64,000 nt of DNA from Thiohalocapsa sp. PB-PSB1 (GCA_016745215.1 CP050890.1:7705001-7769000); one strand, 5' to 3'. Shown: positions 48,045 to 57,739, counted from the first letter of the stretch. The notes: generated from the sequence alone by a model not told the origin. Made by a program: numbers and translations.

Positions 48045-49579
48045 GGCACCCGGCCGTCAACGGGCTCGAGGACATCGTTGTCCGCCAGCGGCAGCTCAGC
48101 CTCGACATCGCCGCTCGCACGCTTGCGCATGCGCTGGCGGACGTTGCCATCGGCATCCAGCAGTTCGATCTCCAGCGGCATTTTGCCCAACGCGTGGGTG
48201 GCGCAGGACAGGCAAGGATCGTACGCGCGGATCGCGATTTCGATGCGGTTCAATAACGGCTCGGTGAGACGATTGCCGTCCAGATAGACGCGCGCGACCT
48301 CGCGGATCGATTCGTTCATGACCTGGTTGTTGTGCGTGGTGGAAACGATCAGATTGGCCCGGCGCACCAGGCCATCGTCACCGACTTCATAATGGTGGAA
48401 CAGGGTGCCGCGTGGTGCCTCTATGACGCCGATGCCGGTGCCTTGTCGCTTGCCCTCCCTGAGCAGATCCGAGCCGCCGATGTCCGGATCATCGAGTAGC
48501 CGCTCAATGGACTCGGCGCAATGCAGCAATTCGATCATGCGTGCCCAATGATTGGCCATCAACGCCTGCACTGCTCGCCCATGGTCGACTTCCAGCAACG
48601 CGATACGTTCCTGCTCGGCCAGTGGCGTGTCGATGTGATCGCAATTGCCGATTCGCGCAAGCGGCCCGACCCGATACCAGCCGGAATCCGGACCTAACGC
48701 AGCGATGAAGGGGAACTTCATATAGGTCCAGGGCTTGATCTGCTCCCTGATCAGGGTTGCATAGTCGTGACAGTCGGCCTGATCGAAGATCGGATTGCCC
48801 AGCGCATCGCATGCGCGCAGAACGCCGTCATACAGCTCCAGTGCACCATCACCGCGAACCAAACTCAATGCATTGGCCTGTACTGTCCCGAAGCGCCAAT
48901 TCCGTTCCGCATCTGCACTGAGGATATGGCGGATCAAGGTCACCGCATCCTGCGCCCAACGGACGATCTGGCCGATGTCCGTGCGCAACAGGTCGCGCTC
49001 TGCGTTGCTGAGCGATTTGTTGACTCCGCCGGGTAGGGCTCCGGTGCCGTGGATGCGCTTACCGCAGGTAATGCGAATCACCTCCTGGCCATACTTGCGT
49101 AATAGCACGCCGCGGCGGGCGATGTCAGGATGGTCATGGATCAACCCGACGATGTTGCGATGAGTCACCGGGTCGTCAAAGCCGAACAGCAGATCGGGTG
49201 ACGACAGATGAAAAAAATGCAATGCGTGGGATTGCAATACCTGGCCGAAATGCATCAACCTGCGCACCTTTTCGGCAGTCGGCGTTAGCCGCTCGGCGCC
49301 GACCAGTTGATCGCAGGCTTTGGCTGCCGCCAAATGATGGCTAACCGGACAGATACCGCACAGCCGCTGCACCAGCACCGGCAATTCCCAATAGGGCCGG
49401 CCTTGAATGAACTTTTCGAAACCACGGAATTCCACAATATGCAGCCGCGCCTGTTGCACCCGATCATGCTGATCCAGCAACAGGGTCACCTTGCCGTGCC
49501 CCTCGACCCTCGTCAGCGGTTCGATGACGACACGTCGGAGCTGTTCCGGCTGGGTGGCGGTTTCGAGAGAGGTTGACAT
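48041..49579 (-). CDS. hoxH: NiFe hydrogenase large subunit HoxH
   Basis: 512 residues. Active-site subunit of the NAD-coupled bidirectional hydrogenase. N-terminal Ni ligands in QRLCGICPVSHH, C-terminal ligands in YDPCLSCATHALG, with about 40 residues beyond that HoxW should remove. RVEGHGKV near residue 27 is also conserved. Belongs to group 3d by neighbours HoxF/U/Y. Lies 15 bases after hoxY. Confidence 0.97.
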   Translation of the reverse strand: MSTSLETATQPEQLRRVVIEPLTRVEGHGKVTLLLDQHDRVQQARLHIVEFRGFEKFIQGRPYWELPVLVQRLCGICPVSHHLAAAKACDQLVGAERLTPTAEKVRRLMHFGQVLQSHALHFFHLSSPDLLFGFDDPVTHRNIVGLIHDHPDIARRGVLLRKYGQEVIRITCGKRIHGTGALPGGVNKSLSNAERDLLRTDIGQIVRWAQDAVTLIRHILSADAERNWRFGTVQANALSLVRGDGALELYDGVLRACDALGNPIFDQADCHDYATLIREQIKPWTYMKFPFIAALGPDSGWYRVGPLARIGNCDHIDTPLAEQERIALLEVDHGRAVQALMANHWARMIELLHCAESIERLLDDPDIGGSDLLREGKRQGTGIGVIEAPRGTLFHHYEVGDDGLVRRANLIVSTTHNNQVMNESIREVARVYLDGNRLTEPLLNRIEIAIRAYDPCLSCATHALGKMPLEIELLDADGNVRQRMRKRASGDVEAELPLADNDVLEPVDGRVP

Positions 49580-49594
49580 TTTCTGTTGGTCTCG

Positions 49595-50152
49595 TCAGTC
49601 GTAATGCATCTGCGTATAAGGCAGGTGGATCGGCCTGCCATCCAGCAATGCGCGAAGAAAGATCCAGATCGCCTCCCCCGACGGCGGGCAGCCCGGCAGA
49701 AAATAATCGACCTTCACCAGTTCATGGATCGGATGCACCTGATTCAGCAACAGCGGCAATTCAGGATCATTCGGAATGCCGGCATTGTGCAGACCGAGAC
49801 CATCGACATAGGCTTCCGTGAGGATTTCGTCCAGTGAAAATCGATTGCGCATGGCGGGAATGCCGCCATTGATGGCGCAGGCCCCCACCGCAACGAGCAT
49901 CTTACAATGCTGGCGGAACGTACGCAGCACCTGCAGATTCTCGGTATTGCAGACACCCCCCTCGATCAAGCCAAGCTCGCATAGGCCAACCCGTTTGATA
50001 TCCGTCAGCGGCGTACGGTCGAACTGCACCAGCTCCACCAGATCAATGATGCGCTCGTCGATATCGAGCAATGACATATGGCAGCCAAAACAGCCGGCCA
50101 GTGAAGCGGTCGCGACCCTGAGTTTCGATTGCCGTCCGGTGCCCATGCTCAA
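49595..50152 (-). CDS. hoxY: NiFe hydrogenase small subunit HoxY
   Basis: 185 residues, about the usual length. Carries the proximal [4Fe-4S] cluster: CFGCHMSLLD near residue 21, VGACAINGGIP and FLPGCPPSGEAIW. It links HoxH to the diaphorase module. Overlaps the hoxU stop by four bases (ATGA). Confidence 0.96.
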   Translation of the reverse strand: MSMGTGRQSKLRVATASLAGCFGCHMSLLDIDERIIDLVELVQFDRTPLTDIKRVGLCELGLIEGGVCNTENLQVLRTFRQHCKMLVAVGACAINGGIPAMRNRFSLDEILTEAYVDGLGLHNAGIPNDPELPLLLNQVHPIHELVKVDYFLPGCPPSGEAIWIFLRALLDGRPIHLPYTQMHYD

Positions 50153-50868
50153 CCCCGATCGTCAGCAGCCGGGCCACCGGCGTCGGCGATTGTCTCGCGG
50201 TCGTACAGGCGCTCGCCGATCGGCACCTGAAAAGCACCCCGGCGCGGCAGAATAGCACCCACCGGGCACACCTGAGCGGCCCGATCGGAACCCGAAAAAA
50301 GGCTGTCGCCGAGCCGTCCGCTGGGAGAATTGACGATCAGCCGGCTCTGCATGCCGCGACCGCTGATGGCAAATACAGACTTGCCGTCATGATCGCGGCT
50401 GGCGCGTACGCAGAGTTCGCATAGGATGCAGCGGTTGCGATCCAGAATCGCGTCCGGATGGGAGGCATCCACCTCCCGGTACGGGAAGAATGAATGGAAA
50501 TGCAGATCAAGCATGCCACAATAGTAAGCAACCGCTTGCAGCTGGCAGGCGCCGCTTTTCTCGCAGCCCGGGCAGACATGGTTACCTTCGACAAACAGCA
50601 TCTGCAAGAGCGCGACCCGCAATGCGCGGATGTCGTCGCTGTCGCTCTCCACCTGCATGCCGGCGACTGCTGGGGTGGTGCAGGCGCAGAGCTCGCGCCC
50701 GTCAGCGCATACCACACAGATTCGACAGCTGCCATGGGGAACAAACTCTGGATGATGGCATAGGTGCGGGATGTACACGCCCGCCGTTAGCGCTGCATCC
50801 ATGATGGTCTGCCCTGCCGAAAACGGGATCAGCTTGCCGTTAAGCCTGAAACTGTCTGGTGTTGTCAT
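50149..50868 (-). CDS. hoxU: Hydrogenase diaphorase subunit HoxU
   Basis: 239 residues. NuoG-like electron-transfer subunit: [2Fe-2S] ligands in YIPHLCHHPEFVPHGSCRICVV, then CPGCEKSGACQLQ and CILCELCVRASRD for further clusters, and a last Cys in AAQVCPVGAIL. Bridges HoxF to HoxY. Start overlaps the hoxF stop by four bases. Confidence 0.96.
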   Translation of the reverse strand: MTTPDSFRLNGKLIPFSAGQTIMDAALTAGVYIPHLCHHPEFVPHGSCRICVVCADGRELCACTTPAVAGMQVESDSDDIRALRVALLQMLFVEGNHVCPGCEKSGACQLQAVAYYCGMLDLHFHSFFPYREVDASHPDAILDRNRCILCELCVRASRDHDGKSVFAISGRGMQSRLIVNSPSGRLGDSLFSGSDRAAQVCPVGAILPRRGAFQVPIGERLYDRETIADAGGPAADDRG

Positions 50869-52685
50869 ACTTCGGCATCCAAGGTTGGCACTGGCTTGGG
50901 TTGCGCATTCGTCGCGCCGCTCAACGCGCGTGCCTCACTCAGCGCAGCCTCGAGATCGAAGGCCGGGTCATCGTTTTCGCTGCGCAATCGAGAGGCATAG
51001 ATCGCCGGAAACTTATCCAGGGTATCGAGCACAGGGTTTGGTGCGGTATGGCCCAGACCACAATGGCTCGTCCGGCGCATGACATTGGCAATATGGCGCA
51101 TCTCCGCCAAGTCATCGCGCCTAGCCTGCCCCGCCGCAACCTTGGCCACCAGATCGCGCAATAGTTTGCCACCGACGCGACAGGGCGTGCAAAAACCACA
51201 GCTCTCATGGGTAAAAAAGTCGGCAAAATTGCACACCATATCGAGCAGATCCCGGCTCTGATCGAAGATCATCAAGGCGCCTGCCGTGGGCAGATCCTCG
51301 AATGCCAACAAGCGCTGGAACTCGTCCACTCCCAACGTCTTGCCCGCAGCACCGGAGAGCTGTACCGCCTGCGTATCCCATGCGCCACAGTCGTCGAGCA
51401 CCTCGGCGATCGAGGTACCGAACGGCACCTCGTAGATTCCCGGTCGCGCGCAATCGCCGCTGACGCTGAGGAGCTTGCTGCCGGCAGATTGCCCGGTGCC
51501 CTCGCCGCGGAACCAAGCGCCACCGTGCTCGGCGATACGTGCGGCAGCAACTAGGGTCTCGACATTGTTGACCACCGTCGGGCGCTCCAGATAGCCTTTG
51601 ATGACTGGGAACGGCGGACGCTTGCGAGGGATGCCGCGCTTGCCCTCCAGCGACTCGATCAGCGCCGATTCCTCGCCGCAGATATAGGCACCAGCGCCAA
51701 GATGGATACGGATATCGAAATCGAAGCCGACGCGACCGCCGATCGCCTGCCCGAGCAAGCCCTGCTCGCGGCGGCGCTGCAATACGGACTCCAAATGCTC
51801 CAGTAGGTAACGGTATTCACCGCGCAGATAGATAAAGCCGTCGCAGGCGTTGACGATGCCCGCGCATAGGGTCATGCCTTCCACCATCAGATCAGCATAG
51901 GAGCTCAGTAAAACGCGGTCTTTGAAGGTACCCGGTTCGCCCTCGTCGGCATTGCAGACGACAACCCTGTGCGGATTCGCGGACTCGCGACAAAGACGCC
52001 ACTTCAGCGCGGTGCTGAAACCAGCACCGCCACGCCCGCGCAAGCCGGCACGCTCGATTTCTGCCAAGATCGCATCGCTGCCTCGGCTCAGCAATGCCGC
52101 AACCCCGGCATCTCGGCTTTGCAAATCGTCCAACAACAGGCCCCGGCGCTGCACATGATCGGTGACGGCAAAAAATTCCTGGGGCCAATTCGGTAATGCC
52201 GCGCCGGCATTCACCAGCGCCGCAATACGACGGACTCGATGCTCGTCCAAACGCGTCAGCGCAAAGCCATTGACCAACAGGGCCGGCGCCTGGTCGCACA
52301 TGCCGGTGCAGGACGTCAGGCCTACGCGAACCCGACCATCTGCGCGCGTGCGATCTGGCACGACATCAAGCAATTTGCACAGTTCGCGCATCAGTTGCTG
52401 ATTGCCCAGCATACGGTCGCTGATATTGTCGCTGAACAGAATGTCATAATCACCGCGCGGCGACAGAGACAAAAAGGCGTAAAAATCCACTGCGGCCAGG
52501 AGTTGCGCGGATGTCACATCAATGGCCCGCACCAGGGACTCCACAGCGGTGCTCGGCACAAACGAGAACGTCTGCTGAACTGCGATCAGGTGTTGTAATA
52601 CAGTGTCCGGGTCGCGTCCCAAACGCTGTATGGAACGCTTGACAACAGAGTCGACCCCTGCGGGGGTCGGATTGCTGTTCGACAT
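50865..52685 (-). CDS. hoxF: Hydrogenase diaphorase subunit HoxF with fused NuoE-like domain
   Basis: 606 residues. An N-terminal thioredoxin-like NuoE domain (about 10-150) is fused to the NuoF core: RGRGGAGFSTALKWRLCR and GAGAYICGEESALIESLEGKRG (FMN/NAD site), and [4Fe-4S] ligands ESCGFCTPCRVG and SHCGLG. There is no separate hoxE, as in Ralstonia-type and Hox2-type enzymes. In the NuoE domain the first Cys pair is replaced (ILFSDNISDRML), while TSCTGMCDQ keeps the second, so its [2Fe-2S] cluster is probably lost or differently bound. The start at 52685 (MSNSNPTPAG) removes a leader that translates a tandem repeat. Confidence 0.95.
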   Translation of the reverse strand: MSNSNPTPAGVDSVVKRSIQRLGRDPDTVLQHLIAVQQTFSFVPSTAVESLVRAIDVTSAQLLAAVDFYAFLSLSPRGDYDILFSDNISDRMLGNQQLMRELCKLLDVVPDRTRADGRVRVGLTSCTGMCDQAPALLVNGFALTRLDEHRVRRIAALVNAGAALPNWPQEFFAVTDHVQRRGLLLDDLQSRDAGVAALLSRGSDAILAEIERAGLRGRGGAGFSTALKWRLCRESANPHRVVVCNADEGEPGTFKDRVLLSSYADLMVEGMTLCAGIVNACDGFIYLRGEYRYLLEHLESVLQRRREQGLLGQAIGGRVGFDFDIRIHLGAGAYICGEESALIESLEGKRGIPRKRPPFPVIKGYLERPTVVNNVETLVAAARIAEHGGAWFRGEGTGQSAGSKLLSVSGDCARPGIYEVPFGTSIAEVLDDCGAWDTQAVQLSGAAGKTLGVDEFQRLLAFEDLPTAGALMIFDQSRDLLDMVCNFADFFTHESCGFCTPCRVGGKLLRDLVAKVAAGQARRDDLAEMRHIANVMRRTSHCGLGHTAPNPVLDTLDKFPAIYASRLRSENDDPAFDLEAALSEARALSGATNAQPKPVPTLDAEV

Positions 52686-52692
52686 CTCCACT

Positions 52693-52728
52693 CCGGTTCT
52701 TGTGAGCTGGCCGGTTCTTGTGATTTGG
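52693..52728. repeat. Tandem 18-bp repeat in the hoxF-htrA divergent promoter region
   Basis: Two tandem units starting CCGGTTCTTGTGA, differing at three positions, lie 8-43 bases upstream of hoxF in the 75-bp gap between divergent hoxF and the protease gene. Possible binding site for a regulator of the hox operon, or a slippage product. Confidence 0.5.
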
Positions 52729-52760
52729 CCATCAGTATCAGTATAGTCCGTATCGAACCC

Positions 52761-54158
52761 ATGACAGATTCTTCCACCATGCAAAAACTGCTGTATTTGT
52801 TGCAAACTGCCGCCCTGCTATCGCTGCTCTCGGGCTGGCCGCTAGCACAGGTTTCGGCCGCCTTACCCGCACGGGTAGATGGCCAGCCTCTGCCGAGCCT
52901 GGCGCCAATGCTTGAACGCGTGGTGCCGGGAGTCGTCAACATTTCCACGCTGACAGAGATCGCAACAGAGCAACATCCCCTGTTGCGCGATCCGTTCTTT
53001 CGCCGCTTTTTCAACATTCCCGGTCGACCGCGGGAGCGCGAGAACCATAGCCTGGGCTCAGGCGTCGTTATCGACGCCGATCGCGGCCTGATCCTCACCA
53101 ACCACCATGTGATCGAAAGCGCCGACGCCATGCATGTCACCCTGCACAACGGGCGCCGAGTGGAAGCGGAATTGATCGGTTCCGATCCCGAGACCGATAT
53201 CGCCTTGCTGCGGGTGACCGCCGAGGCGCTGACCGAGATCCCGCTGGCAGACTCCGATGCATTGCGGGTCGGAGATTTCGTGGTTGCTGTCGGCAGCCCG
53301 TTTGGGTTGGCCCAGACGGTCACCTCCGGCATCGTCAGTGCCCTGGGGCGCACCGGACTCGGCATCGAAGGCTATGAGAGCTTCATCCAGACCGATGCAT
53401 CCATCAACCCTGGCAACTCCGGGGGGCCGCTGGTCAATCTGAACGGCGAATTGGTCGGACTCAACACCGCCATCCTCGCCCCCGGCGGCGGTAATGTCGG
53501 CATTGGTTTCGCTATCCCCACCAACATGGTGCGCATCGTGGTCGACCAGATCCTGGAGCATGGCGGGGTACGCCGCGGCCTGTTTGGTGCCGCCGCACAG
53601 GATCTGACGCCGGAACTATCCGCGGCGCTGGGCATCGAGCTGTTCCGTGGTGCTGTCATTACCACTGTGGAGACGGGTTCCGCGGCAGAAAGCGCCGGCC
53701 TGAAACCCGGCGACATCGTGATCGCGGTGGATAATCACAGCATCGGCAACTCTGCCGATTTGCGCAATCGCATCGGACTATTGAGCGCCGGCAGCGCCGT
53801 GGAGCTCAGCATTCTGCGCGGTGGCAAGCGCCATACCTTGCACGGCACGCTCGCCGACCCCTTCGCCGGCTTTATTCAAGGTAAGACGCTCAGCATGATG
53901 CTGGAAGGAGCGCTGATCGGCGAAACCCTGCGCGACACCCCGCGTGGACGCCAGCGGTTGGTCGGTGTCGGACCATTGCGGCCGGGGAGCCCGGCCTGGA
54001 TGTCGGGACTGCGCGATGGTGACCTGATTCTGCAAGTCAATCGCATGCCGATTCGCAATCTGAACGATCTGAAGCAGGCATTGCAGGCCGTCGGCGGTGA
54101 ACTGTACAGCCTGCAAGTGCTGCGCGATGGACAATTGCTGCTGCTGGCCAGGCGTTGA
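52761..54158 (+). CDS. Periplasmic serine protease, Do/DegQ (HtrA) family
   Basis: 465 residues. A signal peptide (LLYLLQTAALLSLLSGWPLAQVSA) is followed by a trypsin-like domain with the catalytic triad in TNHHVIE (His), SDPETDIALL (Asp) and INPGNSGGPLV (Ser), then two PDZ domains (about 285-365 and 375-465). DegQ-like in size and in having no long Q-linker. It degrades misfolded periplasmic proteins. ATGs at 52761 and 52779 are both possible; the second gives a normal signal-peptide start. Confidence 0.92.
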   Translation: MTDSSTMQKLLYLLQTAALLSLLSGWPLAQVSAALPARVDGQPLPSLAPMLERVVPGVVNISTLTEIATEQHPLLRDPFFRRFFNIPGRPRERENHSLGSGVVIDADRGLILTNHHVIESADAMHVTLHNGRRVEAELIGSDPETDIALLRVTAEALTEIPLADSDALRVGDFVVAVGSPFGLAQTVTSGIVSALGRTGLGIEGYESFIQTDASINPGNSGGPLVNLNGELVGLNTAILAPGGGNVGIGFAIPTNMVRIVVDQILEHGGVRRGLFGAAAQDLTPELSAALGIELFRGAVITTVETGSAAESAGLKPGDIVIAVDNHSIGNSADLRNRIGLLSAGSAVELSILRGGKRHTLHGTLADPFAGFIQGKTLSMMLEGALIGETLRDTPRGRQRLVGVGPLRPGSPAWMSGLRDGDLILQVNRMPIRNLNDLKQALQAVGGELYSLQVLRDGQLLLLARR

Positions 54159-54202
54159 GGCGACTCGGTCGCCCGGCGGTCTGGTCAAAGCAAATCCCAG
54201 GC

Positions 54203-55513
54203 TCAGCCAGCGGGCTGTAACAGGCGAAGTCCGCCCATGTAAGGCTGTAACGCATCCGGTACGACAATGCTGCCATCGGCCTGCTGGTAATTCTCCATCA
54301 CCGCCACCAAAGCGCGCCCAACCGCGAGTCCAGAGCCGTTTAGCGTATGCAACAGCTCTGGCTTGCCGGTCTCGGGGTTGCGCCAGCGTGCCTGTAGCCT
54401 GCGCGCCTGGAAATCGCCGAAATTGCTGCATGAGGAGATCTCGCGATAACGCTGTTGCCCAGGCAGCCAAACCTCCAGGTCATAGGTTTTGGTGGCAGCA
54501 AAGCCGAGATCCCCAGTGCACAGAGTCACCACCCGGTACGCTAGCCCCAGGCGCTGCAGAATCGCCTGGGCATGGCCGGTTAGGGTCTCCAGCGCGGCGG
54601 CGGACTCCGCTGGACGCACCGCCTGCACCAACTCCACCTTCTCGAACTGGTGCTGGCGAATCATGCCGCGGGTATCCTTACCATAAGAGCCGGCTTCGCT
54701 GCGGAAACAGGGAGTATGCGCAACCCATTTGCAGGGCAGATCGGCATCCTCGACAATGACATCGCGCACCAGGTTGGTCACCGGCACCTCGGCGGTCGGA
54801 ATCAGGTAAAAATCCCGCTCCTTTTGCTCACCCTGGCTCTGCTCCTTGCCTGGGACCATGAACAGGTCGGCCTCGAATTTGGGCAACTGCCCGGTACCGG
54901 TCAAACTGTCGGCATTGACCAGGTAGGGTACATAGACCTCACGATAGCCATGTTCGCTGCCATGCACATCGAGCATAAATTGAATCAGCGCGCGATGTAA
55001 ACGCGCCAACGGCCCGCTCAACACCACAAAACGAGCCGAGGTCAGCTTGGCCGCGGCATCGAAATCCAGCCAGCCCGCCGGCACGCCCAGATCGACGTGG
55101 TCCCTGGGCTCGAACGCAAAAGACGGCGGCTCGCCCCAGCGGAGCTCCTCGCGGTTGCTGTTCTCATCCGCACCGTCCGGCACGTCGGCAGCGGGCAGAT
55201 TCGGCAAACCGAGGCTGATCTCGCGCATCTGTTCCTGCAATACGTCAAGCTCCGCGTTCATCGCCTTGAGCTGATCGCCAAACACAGCAACCTCGGCTTT
55301 TAACGGCTCGATGTCCTGTCCTGCAGCCTTCGCCTTGCCGATCGCCTTTGATCGAGTGTTGCGCAGGTTCTGAAGCTCCTGCACACGCGTTTGCAAGCCC
55401 TTGCGCCGCTCCTCCAGCGCCTCGATTCGCGCCATATCAAGAGCCATTCCACGGCGCGCGAGCTGTTCGGCCACCCGGGCCAGTTCGCCACGCAATAGTT
55501 TCGGGTCGAGCAT
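54203..55513 (-). CDS. serS: Seryl-tRNA synthetase
   Basis: 436 residues (E. coli 430). An N-terminal long coiled-coil arm (about 28-100: EALEERRKGLQTRVQELQNLRN) binds the tRNA; class II motif 2 (CFRSEAGSYGKDTRGMIRQHQFEKVEL) and motif 3 (NGSGLAVGRALVAVMENYQ) are present, and PTAEVPVTNL binds serine. AGGA upstream of ATG 55513. Confidence 0.98.
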   Translation of the reverse strand: MLDPKLLRGELARVAEQLARRGMALDMARIEALEERRKGLQTRVQELQNLRNTRSKAIGKAKAAGQDIEPLKAEVAVFGDQLKAMNAELDVLQEQMREISLGLPNLPAADVPDGADENSNREELRWGEPPSFAFEPRDHVDLGVPAGWLDFDAAAKLTSARFVVLSGPLARLHRALIQFMLDVHGSEHGYREVYVPYLVNADSLTGTGQLPKFEADLFMVPGKEQSQGEQKERDFYLIPTAEVPVTNLVRDVIVEDADLPCKWVAHTPCFRSEAGSYGKDTRGMIRQHQFEKVELVQAVRPAESAAALETLTGHAQAILQRLGLAYRVVTLCTGDLGFAATKTYDLEVWLPGQQRYREISSCSNFGDFQARRLQARWRNPETGKPELLHTLNGSGLAVGRALVAVMENYQQADGSIVVPDALQPYMGGLRLLQPAG

Positions 55514-55538
55514 ATTCGATTTCCTAATGCGATAAATA

Positions 55539-55919
55539 TCAGCGGTGATTCAATTCGACGTTGACACTCCAAGAGATCACGTGCCCAGGTTCGACAAAGT
55601 CTTTGATGCGCTCGATCGCGGCACGGGCACGGTCGGGTCGATCGAAGAACTCCAACACCAACGGCAAGTCCGTCGACAAATCCACCAGCCCAGCGCTATG
55701 CAAGACACCAGATGCGCCAAAGCCCGCAATCCCGCGCATGACGGTCACGCCACACACCTGCAATTCGTCATGTAGGCACTTGAGCAGCGGTTTCAGTTCG
55801 TGGTCGGACTCGGTCAAATAGACCCGGACCATGGTGGCCCAAACCAGACAACGCTCGGTCTCGTCCAAGACCGAGGTCTCGGCGTCAGCTTCAGCAGAGG
55901 GATGTTTGTGCTCGCTCAT
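55539..55919 (-). CDS. DUF190 protein, partner of CrcB
   Basis: 126 residues. DUF190 hallmark pieces: VRVYLTESDHELKPLLKCLHDEL, GVTVMRGIAGFGASGVLHSA and LPLVLEFFDRPDRARAAIERI, a PII-like ferredoxin fold. DUF190 genes often sit with crcB fluoride channels, as here; a regulatory role is likely. The start at 55919 overlaps the crcB stop (ATGA), so translation is coupled. Upstream in-frame start at 55964 is inside crcB and rejected. Confidence 0.9.
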   Translation of the reverse strand: MSEHKHPSAEADAETSVLDETERCLVWATMVRVYLTESDHELKPLLKCLHDELQVCGVTVMRGIAGFGASGVLHSAGLVDLSTDLPLVLEFFDRPDRARAAIERIKDFVEPGHVISWSVNVELNHR

Positions 55920-56290
55920 AACGCTCTCGCGGCAATGATTCCGGCCCAACAGGCTACCAGGCACAGCAAGACACTGATACCAACGTTCAGCAGCGCGCGC
56001 AATGCCTCGCCTTGCTCCACCAGGGTTAGCGTTTCCAGTGAAAAGGTGGAGAAGGTCGTAAACGAACCCAAAAAGCCGACCAGGATTGCAGCCCGCAACT
56101 CCGCCGCCATTAAACTGCGCTCCAACAGCAGCATAAACAATAACCCCATGACAAAGGAGCCAAGCACATTAACCGCCAGCGTGCCCCATGGAAACTCCCG
56201 CCCCAGTAACCGATAGACACCAGTGGAGACCAGAAAACGCGTCACGGCACCGACGGCGCCGCCTCCGGCAATGGCAAGAATCTGCAGCAT
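55916..56290 (-). CDS. crcB: Fluoride channel CrcB/Fluc
   Basis: 124 residues, four membrane helices. GGGAVGAVTRFLVS, FPWGTLAVNVLGSFVMGLL (pore Asn) and GFLGSFTTFSTFSLET (the Phe box) are the fluoride-pathway signatures. Exports fluoride as a dual-topology dimer. 84 bases separate it from the rarA stop; I saw no convincing fluoride riboswitch there. Confidence 0.97.
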   Translation of the reverse strand: MLQILAIAGGGAVGAVTRFLVSTGVYRLLGREFPWGTLAVNVLGSFVMGLLFMLLLERSLMAAELRAAILVGFLGSFTTFSTFSLETLTLVEQGEALRALLNVGISVLLCLVACWAGIIAARAL

Positions 56291-56374
56291 GTTATTCGGG
56301 TTCGGTAAAGACTCAACAACCAGCGGTCCATCGCCGGTCCATAGAAATAGAAGCCGTGGATTCCAGCATGCGGA

Positions 56375-57736
56375 TCAACCCTCATCTCGCGCGTGACCGG
56401 CGTTTGCGAGTCGATCCAATTCGCGCAATCGCTGCAATTTCTCTGCAATGCGGATCTCGAGTCCGCGCTGCACCGGCTCATAATAACGCCGCGGCGGCAT
56501 TTCCGGTGGGAAATAACACTCGCCGGCGGCGTAGGCTTCGGGCTCGTCATGGGCATAGCGGTAGGCACGCCCATAGCCCAATTCCCTCATCAGGCGCGTT
56601 GGCGCATTGCGCAAATGCACCGGTACCTGCAGCGAGCCCTGGGAACGGACCTCGGCCAGGGCCGCATTCCAAGCCTTGTAAACGGCATTGCTCTTGGCCG
56701 CGGAGGCTAGATAAACCACCGCCTGAGCCAGCGCGAGTTCGCCCTCCGGGCTGCCCAGTCGGCGCTGGGCATCCCAAGCGTTGAGCGCCAGCGTCAGAGC
56801 GCGCGGATCTGCATTGCCAATGTCCTCGCTGGCCATACGCACCAGACGCCGCGCAATATAGAGCGGATCGCTGCCACCGTCGATCATGCGTGCCAACCAA
56901 TACAGTGCGGCATCCGGCGCCGAGCCCCGCACCGACTTATGCAATGCCGAGATCTGATCGTAAAATGCCTCTCCGGCCTTATCGAAACGCCGCAGACTGC
57001 CCTCGATGACCTGACGCACCCTGGTCACGTCGATGCGCCCGAGTTCGATAGCATGCGCTCCATCGGCCGAGTCCACCGCAGCCTCCACGGTGAGATCGGC
57101 CGCGAGTTCCAGCAAATTCAGCACCCGCCGCGCATCGCCGTCGGCAGACTCTGCCAGCAGCCTGCGCGCCTGATCGTCAATGCTAAGATGCCGCGCACCC
57201 AAACCGCGCTCCACATCGGCCAGCGCCCGCTGCACCACCAGTTCCAGATCCGCGGACTCCAGCGCCTTCAGTACATAAACCCTGGTGCGGGATAACAACG
57301 CGTTGTTCAATTCAAATGACGGATTTTCCGTCGTCGCGCCGATGAAAATCAGCGTGCCATCCTCGACGTGGGGCAAGAACGCATCCTGCTGCGACTTATT
57401 GAACCGATGTACCTCATCGATGAACAATATGCTGCCCTTGCCCTGCACCTCACGCAACTGGCGCGCCTGGGTTACCGCCGCGCGAATCTCCTTGACGCCG
57501 GACAGCAATGCCGAAAGCTTCAGGAAATGGCAGCTGGAATGTGCCGCAATCACCCGTGCCAATGTGGTCTTGCCAGTTCCTGGCGGCCCCCAGAAAATCA
57601 TCGAATGCGGTTGTTCCTTACCGATTGCGCTGCGTAGTGGACGACCTTCTGCCAGCAGGTGATGCTGACCGACAAACTCGTCAAGACTTTGTGGACGCAT
57701 GCGCTCGGCGAGGGGTGGCAAAGCTGGTGAAAACAT
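56375..57736 (-). CDS. rarA: Replication-associated recombination ATPase RarA (MgsA)
   Basis: 453 residues. AAA+ clamp-loader-like ATPase acting at stalled forks. RMRPQSLDEFVGQHHLL, Walker A GPPGTGKTTLARVIA, Walker B ILFIDEVHRFNKSQQD, sensor 1 GATTENPSFELNNALLSR and the MgsA C-terminal tetramer region LGYGRAYRYAHDEPEAY are complete. The ATG at 57736 gives the family's MFSPALPPLAERMRP. An FHB fragment begins 3 bases upstream, so no native ribosome site remains; the frame stays open back to 58204 through the repeats, but that extension is repeat sequence. Confidence 0.95.
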   Translation of the reverse strand: MFSPALPPLAERMRPQSLDEFVGQHHLLAEGRPLRSAIGKEQPHSMIFWGPPGTGKTTLARVIAAHSSCHFLKLSALLSGVKEIRAAVTQARQLREVQGKGSILFIDEVHRFNKSQQDAFLPHVEDGTLIFIGATTENPSFELNNALLSRTRVYVLKALESADLELVVQRALADVERGLGARHLSIDDQARRLLAESADGDARRVLNLLELAADLTVEAAVDSADGAHAIELGRIDVTRVRQVIEGSLRRFDKAGEAFYDQISALHKSVRGSAPDAALYWLARMIDGGSDPLYIARRLVRMASEDIGNADPRALTLALNAWDAQRRLGSPEGELALAQAVVYLASAAKSNAVYKAWNAALAEVRSQGSLQVPVHLRNAPTRLMRELGYGRAYRYAHDEPEAYAAGECYFPPEMPPRRYYEPVQRGLEIRIAEKLQRLRELDRLANAGHARDEG

Positions 57737-57739
57737 CGG

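Noticed and set aside
56291..56374. Fluoride riboswitch upstream of crcB
   Set aside because: A GGCGATGG-like piece occurs, but I could not find the pairing partners or pseudoknot in order.
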